NCBI GenBank assembly: GCA_013399305.1
Contig: VXAI01000066.1
Coordinates: 3,147,795 to 3,211,794, forward strand
Source of the DNA: Rostratula benghalensis
Taxonomy: Eukaryota; Chordata; Aves; Charadriiformes; Rostratulidae
Reading direction: 5' to 3'
Length of the DNA: 64,000 bases
The notes under the pieces were generated by a model. The model did not search any database and was not told the origin of the DNA. It saw nothing but the letters and a program-made list of their open reading frames with translations. The position numbers and the translations under genes were made by a program. Positions 55,716 through 64,000 of the stretch are shown here, piece by piece. Each line of letters starts with the position of its first letter. The first letter of the stretch is position 1.

Positions 55716-58700
55716 TTGTTTATAGGCCAAATGTCCTAGATGCCTTTTGATGTTGCTAATTGTCCTTCCAGTACACAAAGGCATTTCCAGTTCATCCGTC
55801 ACGTTTCTCTTTGCTTTGACAAGTGTGGGTAGCTCAGGTCTTGAGGGATTCTGATCAGCCTGTCCTTCAGTGATGCTAGATGAGGAGGACTTGCAGTAGT
55901 CATGTGCATCTGCCAGCGCAGGAGACTGAACAAAACCAGTCATTTCCCATTTTCTGCATCCGGCCCGCTTCTGCTTTAGCGCCTCTGTCACCCAGAATTG
56001 TTCAGAGCCCTGCAGTCCAGATTATCAGCAGATAAAGATACCACCAGAGGAGGGAGTCAGTCACTGCAACTCCCTGAAAATCGCTGTCAGCCCTCAGTTC
56101 TGAATGTGTCTGCTGTGAACCGTGAGGGCGCTTTGTCTCTCTGCATCCTGCTGATTAAGAGATGGCATCGCAGGATCGCAGCCTGAGCCCTACCCCAGAC
56201 ACGTTTCTCAGTTCTTAGCATTCACAGTGTGCACTCCCACAGCCTGCTGGATCCCTGTTACCCCACCTCCCCTACCTGCCTGGCTGCCACTTGGTTCTTC
56301 ACTCTGTCACAGCTTGCAGTTTTGAAGACGCTGCTTCTCCCCTGTCTGTGTAACTTGCTTGGACAAGCCATCCTGTTCTCAGCATGCACGGTGCTTGCCT
56401 GGTTACCCAGCACACAAAGTCCTCCTTCCTCCTTGGAGTAATCTGTCAGTGCATAGGTACTGGCTGTAAACTTTGCACTAGAAAGCTGGCTGCTGTAAGT
56501 GAGTTGACTTGATACCTGTTTATTATCTGCTTCATTTATTATAAAAGATCAGACCGTAACGTGAAGAAGCTACTGCTTTAAATTTAAGTAAGACTAGTGA
56601 TTGTACAGCTGGCTGGCTAGGAAGAATTTTAGATCCATGCCTTTCCCAAAGATGTACAGATTTTAAAGTTGTGAGATGAAGAAATCACGAAGAAAAATAA
56701 ACTAATTTATCAGAAAAGCATTATATAACTTGTCTGTGCGCACCTGTAACACAATTGAATAACACCTTGCTTTGGGACAACCTCACAGATCACGGGACTG
56801 ACTTGGGTTAAAAATAGCTTGTTTTTGTTTTTCCTGTATTATTTTTTGACATGGATCAATTTCCCAGCCCACGCGGCTGCCCAGGAACAATTCAGAGGCT
56901 GGTTGGTGGGGGGGGGCCCGGGGGCACACGTGGCCTGAAGCTGCATCCACCAGCAGCAGGGCCGCGGGGACGGGCGCTGCCAGGCTGCGGCATTAGCGTG
57001 GGGCAGCTCGGAAACACCGATGCACGCCTGGGATCGGGGAGCAGCCGGCACTTATCTCCACATCTGCCCTTGATAATTACCCTAAGGCTCCCATCTGAAC
57101 CCGGCCCCTGTGACAGCTGCCCGGTTTCGCAAACTGCTGGGGCTTGGCAAGAGCTGCCTGCGGTTGTGCGTGCGATAGCAGTCGACAGAGGAGAGGGTCT
57201 GCTCTGGGGTTTACTGGCCAGTTGGCGACTTGCAGCAGAGAAGCTGGTTTGTTGGTGGTTTCCTTTCTCAAGCTGCAGGACGTAAGAGCTAAAGGAAAGA
57301 TGCTATCTGTCCAAAACTGCTTCTTTGTGATGTCCCTGCCTTTCTATTTAAGTATGGCTGCTAAATGCTAAAAGCTTAATATCTGCTTGGGCTAAGAGTC
57401 CAAGGAATTTCTTTCTTGCCTTTAATTTCCAATTAGTTGAGCGTCTCGAGCCTCCCTGCTCTGCCCCTGAGGCTGTGTTATCATCCAGCCCTCCATGCAG
57501 AGAAGCTTCTGAAATTGATGTAACTAATAATCGTGGAAAAGTCCTACTGCATTTACAGTCTATGGCTGCAAAAATGGAGTCTTGATTTAAAATCCTGCAG
57601 CGACAAATGGATTATTTCGGTGGCAAATTAGTCTCTGTGGACCAACAATTTAGGGATCTGAACGCTGGAATTGGAAAGCAGAAGATCAATTCCGAACACT
57701 TAGAGCCAAGGTTAATGCCCTGCAAACTGTATTGAGTGCAGTGATGAAAGATAACATGCCTCTGCATTTTAAATGGGAAGTCGGGAAACACAGCATTAAA
57801 AGTGAAAATGGGGAAGTTCAGAGCGAGCACTGCCCACCTATTTGCTAATAAAATGGGACAAGGCATCTGGGGACTGAGTTTTCAGGCCAGTGCTGAGGGT
57901 GACAGTGGGATTTTGCTAAAGGAACCAGAACTAACATCACCTAGGAGGCAGCTCTTGCACCTGGGACACTTGCTGCTGGGTGGAAGCCAGCAGTTCCCAG
58001 TACCTGCTGCATCCTTTCCCAGACGTGACAGGCGGCTTCCTAAAGCCTCCTGGTTCAGCACAAAGTAAACCAAGGCAAGACGAGGATCTCCCAAAGACTT
58101 GGAGAACGCTGGCTTTTCCAGCGAGAACATCAGGTGAAATCATTTCCACAGCTGAAGAAGGACCTTGTGAAGGTGAGAATGGTTTGAACCCTGGGAGGGC
58201 GGTGCTGGGAGGCGCTTTATTGTCTGCAGGGTTGCCAGCAGCCTCTTAGCACAGCTAGACAAGAAATCCCTCCCCGGGGATCTTCTGTTGTCCTCAGCAC
58301 TGGGAAACTTTATAAACTACATGCACTTTTACTCTCCAAGAGTTACTCTTGAGTGCCTGTCCAGCGTCCAATTAACTGTTGTGCAGTTCGAGTGGCTTGT
58401 TTTCCATTTCTCTTAACAGTTATAATACCTGGAAATCGGCTCTTGCTTTTGTTTTCTGCTAGTGCTTGATGTGAGTTTTTCCTACGTTATCAGAAAGCGA
58501 CACGGCAGTGCCTCTTGAATTAAACTGTTAGTTTTTAAGGACAGTGGTAAGGGAAGAACTGAAGTCCCACTTTTGGTTCTTTTTTTTTTTTCCTTTGGAA
58601 AGCGGCCATTTTAAACACCGAGAAAAGATTCCATTTGCCTGTTTTCTTTATATCCCCTTCCACCGTTTATAGTTTTGTTGTTGCTCGAAGTCTAGTTCAG

Positions 58701-61024
58701 ATTATATAAATCCTAAATAAAGGCAGGTCCTCAGCCAAAAGCCTGTGGTCTCCTAGGAGTGAATAAAAAAACCCCCAAACCCTCTGCCATCCAACTTCTC
58801 GGAGAGCCACTCTGGCAACTCTCTGTGCCTTTGTCCCTCCTGGAGTCACTTAATACCCTTCTGGGTGATGTGTAGGTTGGTAGCACAATTCCCATCCGAA
58901 AGGGATAGGGGCAGGAAAGCCTGTTTGCCAGCAGTGAGGAATGTGTGCCAAATCCATTCGTTCTGGATCAGACTCAAAATCCCCTCCCAGCTTGGCCAGG
59001 CTGGCCAAAGGAAAGAGAGGAGTTTGGTGTCTTCTCCAAGGGCCTGATCCAACCTGCTGCAAACAAAGGAGGTGCTGGGATCAGCTCCGTGCAAACAAGG
59101 GATACTGTGACAGGGCAGGGCTGGTTTGTGATGCCTTTGCTTCCTTTTTTTTTTTTTGTGGGGGGGGGGGACACAAAGCTAGCTCGTTACTCAGTATGGA
59201 AGCTTCAGTCCCAAGCCCAGGGAGCTGGCTGGGGAACTGCATTTTTCTGCTGTTGAAATAAGATATTATTTCTTTTTTTTAAATTGGGTTTAAAGTGCAT
59301 GCATTTCTGAAGCTGAAATTGAATCGAAATGTTCCAGCAGATTTGAAAGGAAATTTTAGTTCCCATTTCCCCTTGTGGGGTATGTTGAAATTTTGAGCAG
59401 TTTGTTCCACTTCACACTGAAGTTTTAAAATCCTTAACGGAACAGAAACTTCCATACTCAGCACAGCTCTTCTAATTGCCTGGTTAAGCTGATTAGAGTC
59501 AGCTCACAAGCTTCTATACCCCCAGTTTTTATTTTCACAGGTTAATTACATCTCTGGAGTCAGGATCTCAAAGCACTTTCGCATCACTCAGTAGCTCTGT
59601 GTCCAAAAGAGAGGCAAAGCCAGTGTCCCCCTGCTACAGTACCCTCTGGGGGGGTCCAGATTGGAGGCACAGAACAGCCCTAAAGCTCTGGAAGCCACAA
59701 GCGGATGTTAAGACACCTCCCCGGTGATATTCCAGAGCCCTTTGACATCACATTTGGAGATTGGTCCTAGGAAAGTTCTTTTCAGATGGAAATTGCAGTA
59801 GGAGTCAGCGCTGTTGTTTGAAAGGTTGAACAATGACAGGGAAAGTCATTTACTTTGGATGTTAAAAACCAGTCTCTACTGGTAGGTGCCATTCATATCC
59901 TTTGAAAGAGAGGATTAGGGAGGTGAAGTTCTGACAGAGATGTGAGAAATGTTTTTTAAACCTGAGCTGGCACGTGGCATCATTTCTGGCAGCTGCATCA
60001 TTGGACGTCAGATTTGGTGTAACCTTTGTGCTCTCCCTGGTAGAACTGATGGTGTCTGAGAGGCCTGATCCTGGATCAGAGGAGGAAAGATCCCCCCCTC
60101 ACCCCCCTCCAGCTGCTTCTTCACCCAGCTGCTGGATGCAAAGGGACCGGTGGGAGCCCTTGGCAGCTCCTCCTGGTGAGAGCTGCTGGTTTACTTGGGA
60201 TGAGCTGGCAGGAGGGGCCTGGGAACCTCACTTAGCCTCAAGAAATATGTGGTAGTGTCTTCTGCTAGTAATGGTGGTGAGTGTGTAGGAGGGTCACAAA
60301 CAAGACAAGGGCAATGAAGACCCCAGCTCATGGATCCTCTGTTAACGAGGGGCAGAAAGCAGGGGTGCCTGGTGTTTGCAGTGCAGGCAGCTTTTCACAG
60401 CTCCTGCTTATTTCCATGGGTAGACAGATAAATTCCACTACTTCCATCTGCCAGGAAGAAGAGGAGTTGCTGGAATAGCTCATTGTCCACTATGGTGGTT
60501 GGTAAGGTTACAGGGTAAACCCTTCCAGCTCATCCGAGGGAGTGAGGGTGCTGTGAAGCCCCTGTTCCAGTGGAAGACTACGTGCTTCGCCTGGGTTTGC
60601 TTCACTGGAACAGCTGCTGGAGAGGATTTTTCTGGTGCCAAAGAGATAATCTGACTTCAGGGAAAATCTTAGTCTTTAAGGGAATGGTTGTGAAAGGAGA
60701 CACACTGACCTCCTGTCTCTGGCAATCGAGAGCTTAACAAGAAAGGGAGCAACCTTTGCACTGGCCTTCAGCGCGTCTCCGTTGGCACCTCAGGCAGAAA
60801 CCCATGAAAACAGGAGTCTTTTGCTGCCTGCAGATGAATTGGGAAGAAACCAGAGCAGTGAGAAAGAAAAACAGAGAGCGTGTGGCAAATGATCCCCGAG
60901 GGTTTGCGTCAAGCAACGGTGCAACCACGCAGGACGTGCTGGATGCTGGGATGTGGGCAGAGTGGGGTGTCCACAGCTACGGCGGAGAGGACACCAGCCT
61001 CCCCTCCTTGTTGGCTGCTCCTCC

Positions 61025-61088
61025 TGTGCACTTCTTGGAGCTGGAAGGACTCCAGATGTGCACTTCTTGGAGCTGGAAGGACCCCAGA
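61025..61088 (+). repeat. 32-bp tandem duplication
   Basis: Two adjacent copies of a 32-base unit beginning tgtgcacttcttggagctgg differ at one base (T61051 versus C61083). This indicates a recent local duplication. Confidence 0.9.
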
Positions 61089-61162
61089 GAGCCGTTGGGA
61101 GTGACTGGTAAGAGTAGGAGAAAACCCTGCAGCCCTGAGCACCCATCACATGGGGTCCACAT

Positions 61163-61345
61163 CATAGAATCCTAGGATGGTCCAGGCCAGAAGGGACCTC
61201 TAGGGTCATCTAGTCCCCAAGCAGACCAGGTTGCCCAGCCTGGTCAATCCTCCCCTTGAATATCTGCAGGGAAGGGGCCTCAACCACCTCCCTGGGCAAC
61301 CTGTTCCAGTGTTCCACCACCCTCAGGGTAAAGAACAAATCAAAT
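61163..61345 (-). mobile_element. CR1 LINE 3' end (minus strand)
   Basis: The plus strand reads catagaatcctaggatggtc, ggccagaagggacctctagg, gcccagcctggtcaatcctc and ccctgggcaacctgttccag, the reverse complement of the CR1 3' end. Confidence 0.9.
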
Positions 61346-61889
61346 CACCGCAAAACACCTGGGTAAGCTGCTGGCCTGCTGTCACCCGCCTCGAGGACAG
61401 GTTGGAGGGAGCTGCCGTTGCTTTCTGCAGCGGGTTGTGCCCGGATGCATTTGGGCCAGGTCCAAGTGGTATTTGCTAATGCAAGAGGAGACCTGCACTC
61501 ATTCAGCAGCGCCTCCCCAGCCCACAAAGGGTTTCTGCTGCGGGCAAACGGCTCTTCCACCCCCCGGGGGCAGGCGATGGGAGATAGGAGCTGTGTGAGG
61601 GTGCCCTGACCTGCTGGATGAGTAAGGGACACCACGAGCTGGTAGCCCCCAGCCCCCCCGGGGGGCACACCAGGCTGGCTGTGTTATCATCCCCCATGAG
61701 TGTAATGCAAACCAACGGTTTTTACAAACGCAAAATGCCATTTCCAGAGGGTTCACAAGAGGAAACAGTTCAGTCCTAACAAGCTTGCTGTCTACGTGAG
61801 GCACAGGGGTGGGGTGAAGGGGGGTGGAAGTGGAACTTCTGGACATGGGACCCCTTTCTGAAGCTGGCCTGGGGCAGTGCAGGGCCTCA

Positions 61890-62380
61890 GGGTTCCATGC
61901 ACTGAGGAGATAGGGCTCCACGTGCTGCAGGGACCAGATCACTCTTCAGAGGGTGGACTGGGGCTCCATGCATGGAGGAGATCAGGGCTCCAAGCATCAA
62001 TGGGCTACAGCTCCATGCTCCAGGGTTGCCTGGCTCCCTGCACACAAGGAATGGGGGCTCTGTGGATTGGGGTACCAGAGCTCCATGCCCCAGGGGGTTG
62101 CTGGGGCTCTGTACCCCAAGGTGCCCAGAGCTCTGCGGACCCTGGGGATTGGGACTCCATCCAGCCGGGTATCAGAGCTCCACGCACGGGGGTTCCAGAG
62201 CTCCATGCACATGCAGGAGCGGGCTCTGGGATTCCAGAGCTCCAGGATTCCAGAGCCCCATTCACCGGGGGACCGGCGCCCCGGGATACCAGACCTCCCC
62301 GCACCGACGGGCCGAGGTTTCGGGGCTCCAGAGCCCCATGCCCCGGGGTGCCGGAGCTCCACGCTCCGGGGTAGCGGGGC
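61890..62380 (+). repeat. Degenerate ~23-bp minisatellite upstream of APRT
   Basis: At least 12 imperfect copies of a unit near AGCTCCATGCMCGGGGTNCCAG run up to about 110 bases before the APRT ATG. GAGCTC recurs in most units. Distal copies lack CpG and proximal copies are CpG-rich. The bias keeps open frames on both strands (for example 62005-62997 minus), which are not genes. Confidence 0.8.
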
Positions 62381-62492
62381 ACCGTACGGCGGGCTGCCGG
62401 CCCGGGTGCCCCGGGGGCGGTGCAGGGCCGTTCCCCGCCGAGCGCCCCACCCGCCCGGCGCTGCGCGGCGGCTGCGCAGAACCGGGGCCGCC
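62381..62492 (+). promoter_or_regulatory. APRT: APRT proximal promoter / 5' UTR, CpG-rich
   Basis: About 85% G+C sequence with many CpGs directly before the APRT start, no TATA box, and GGGGCGG/CCGCCC-type Sp1-like elements (gggggcggtgc at 62411). Typical of a housekeeping promoter. The transcription start is not determined. Confidence 0.6.
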
Positions 62493-62572
62493 ATGAGCGA
62501 GGAACGGCTGCTGCGGGTGCGGGACCGCGTGAGGCCCTTCCCCGACTTCCCGGTGCCCGGCGTGCTTTTCCG
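62493..62572 (+). CDS. APRT: APRT exon 1
   Basis: The exon encodes [20 protein letters not shown] then VPGVLF and CG of Arg. The donor GTGCGG is weak and runs directly into a G-rich hexanucleotide array. Confidence 0.94.
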
Positions 62573-64000
62573 GTGCGGGCGGGGATGGGGACGGGGATGG
62601 GGATGGGGATGCGGATGCGGATGCGGATGCGGATGCGGATGCGGATGCGGATGGGGATGGGGACGGGGATAGGGACAGGGACAGGGGATGGGAGGTCGCC
62701 GCCAGCTCCTCTCCTCGCTGCCCATCCATCCTTCCCCTTGCCTGCTCCTGGCAGGACCCGCTCCCCCCTTCCCCCCGGGCTTGAGGGAGCTCGGTCGGGA
62801 ACCAGACCGGCCCCCGGAGGTAACTTAACAGCTCTGCCTCGCTTTGCAGCGATATCAGCCCCTTGCTGAAGGATCCTGCGGCTTTCAGGACCTTGATTGA
62901 TCTTCTGGAAGACCATCTGAGGGCATCTTTCCCCGAAGTCGACTTTATTGCAGGTGAGTGTTGGGTGAAACATCTCTGAGGCCGGTGCAGAGCGCACTCC
63001 CCTCGGGTTGCCCGGGCGGGAGGTGTGGGGAGGCTCCTTTGCTTATGGGGCACAAAATACTGTAGCCCTTGGACGTTGTAATCACCCGAATGTTGGCCTC
63101 AATTGTATGGTAAGACCGGGACAGGTTATACCCTTAGCTCACTACTGCAGTTCCCTGAAATACTGGGTTTGGCTGTGGCAGACCCCATCTGATGCTTCAG
63201 CGCCAATTTCGTAATTCGCTGCTTTCATTGTATAAAAGTGGGGAAGTGCTGAAAAGTACTGAAAGACAGATTGAAAGTCTGACACGTCAGGTCTTACAGG
63301 CATGCCTCTGAGGTGTCACACAGTCCTCGGGGCAGGCAGACCCCGTTCCAGCACGTTTTCCTTCTCAGGGGGCCTTTCCCAGCCAACAGGAATAGTCTTT
63401 GAGGTGATAACGTGTTGCAACGCACCTATGAGAGGGGCTGAGAATGGAAATGCTTAGAAAAGCAGTGCTTGGGCTGGGTGATAGCCCAAAGTTCAAGGAG
63501 TCTACACCAAACCTGGTCCAAGTGCCTCGTGATAACTGAAGGCTGTAACCCGGTGGTGCAAAGTCCCTGGCTGTGTGGCCGAACTGATACTGGAGCCCAA
63601 CTGAGCTTATCTCTGAGAAGAAGAGCTAGAGGAGAGGAAAATGGGCTGATGTGGTGCCCAGAAGGACGTCAGCAGCACATCTTGGCAAACGCAGGCAGTG
63701 CAGGAGTGTGTGTAGGGGGGTGTTTTCAACTCAGAGAAGTGACCCTAAGATCAGATTGCTTCTAGAGACTTGCCCCTGAACGTGGGAGGATAAACCCTGG
63801 GGTATCGTGCAAAGACACCCCCAGTCAGATGATTAATTTCTGTGCTGCTCTGCTCTGCTCCCCCCCAGGCCTGGACTCCCGTGGCTTCCTCATAGGCCCC
63901 CCCTTGGCTCAGAGACTGGGGATAGGCTTTGTGCCCATACGGAAAAAAGGGAAGCTTCCTGGTCCAACCGAGTCGGTCTCCTACACCCTTGAGTATGGCA
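62493..64000 (+). CDS. APRT: APRT, adenine phosphoribosyltransferase (5' part, three exons)
   Basis: Exons 62493-62572, 62850-62953 and 63869-64000 (cut by the window edge) join in frame. The product reads [40 protein letters not shown], then [20 protein letters not shown] and [20 protein letters not shown]. This matches APRT from its N-terminus through the adenine-side loop ([21 protein letters not shown]). The enzyme salvages adenine to AMP with PRPP in the cytosol. The PRPP-binding loop (VVDDLLATGGT in human) lies beyond 64000. The start ATG is in strong Kozak context (gccgccATGa). Human exon 3 is, from memory, 134 bases, so this one probably ends about two bases past the edge. No break is seen. 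Confidence 0.96.
62581..62688 (+). repeat. GGGGAT/GCGGAT hexanucleotide array in APRT intron 1
   Basis: Eighteen 6-base units start eight bases after the exon 1 donor. The order is five GGGGAY units, seven GCGGAT units (62611-62652), three GGGGAY, then AGGGAC-type units. Runs of three to four G every six bases suit G-quadruplex formation. The reverse strand reads as an Ile-Arg or Pro-His-like repeat in shadow frames. Confidence 0.95.
62850..62953 (+). CDS. APRT: APRT exon 2
   Basis: Acceptor gcctcgctttgcag. C62850 completes Arg, then [34 protein letters not shown] and G of Gly. The donor is GTGAGT. Confidence 0.95.
62954..63868 (+). other. APRT intron 2
   Basis: This 0.9-kb intron holds no recognisable repeat or gene. 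Confidence 0.65.
63869..64000 (+). CDS. APRT: APRT exon 3 (cut by window end)
   Basis: The acceptor follows ctgctcccccccag. The exon encodes [40 protein letters not shown] and EYG, and is still open at the window end. Confidence 0.95.

Larger units (their letters stand above)
55196..62492. other. GALNS-APRT intergenic region
   Basis: About 7.3 kb with no supportable gene. It contains a possible MIR remnant (55675-55715), a short GC-rich patch with CpGs (about 56865-57200), a 32-bp tandem duplication (61025-61088), a minus-strand CR1 end (61163-61345) and the APRT-proximal minisatellite (61890-62380). Confidence 0.6.

Noticed and set aside
62005..62997. 330-codon minus-strand open frame across the APRT 5' end
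   Set aside because: It runs through the minisatellite and the hexanucleotide array and overlaps real APRT exons on the other strand. Its protein is low-complexity repeat translation.

Overview
The window is a piece of a vertebrate nuclear genome, almost certainly a bird. The evidence is split genes with GT-AG introns, several chicken-type CR1 LINE 3' ends (three of them close with the CR1 terminal motif ATTCTATG/ATTCTGTG or a near copy of it), very old MIR-like SINE fossils, and GC-rich promoter sequence lost to an assembly gap. No prokaryotic, viral or CRISPR features were seen. The species cannot be named from the sequence alone.

Four genes were reconstructed exon by exon, in the order PABPN1L (+, 3' part), TRAPPC2L (-), GALNS (+, complete), APRT (+, 5' part). 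From memory, this is the human 16q24.3 order and relative orientation, read from the opposite strand. PABPN1L (exons 109-1503) encodes an embryonic nuclear poly(A)-binding protein. TRAPPC2L (8168 down to 5112) encodes a subunit of the TRAPP vesicle-tethering complex. Its 3' end converges on PABPN1L, and its 5' end is head to head with GALNS across a 131-base run of N that hides the shared promoter and the TRAPPC2L start codon. GALNS (8324-54094) has 14 coding exons that join in frame into 516 residues of lysosomal N-acetylgalactosamine-6-sulfatase. APRT (62493 to past the window edge) encodes adenine phosphoribosyltransferase.

About 95% of the window is intron or intergenic DNA. GALNS introns 9, 11 and 12 (5.9, 8.5 and 10.8 kb) dominate and contain few recognisable repeats. 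Repeats found are CR1 copies at 3691-4042, 51229-51310, 52443-52503 and 61163-61345; older CR1-like pieces at 15470-15900 and 17848-19090; MIR-like SINE remnants; poly-G and poly-A tracts; a C-rich repeat beside the gap; a degenerate 23-bp minisatellite upstream of APRT; and a GGGGAT/GCGGAT hexanucleotide array directly behind the APRT exon 1 donor.

The four genes are unrelated housekeeping or germline functions and do not form a pathway. I found no new multi-gene system. The observations most worth a second look are the missing bidirectional promoter, the two APRT-proximal tandem arrays, a leucine in GALNS where human has Arg253, a tandem GTGT splice donor in TRAPPC2L, and a 224-codon antisense open frame in GALNS intron 12.
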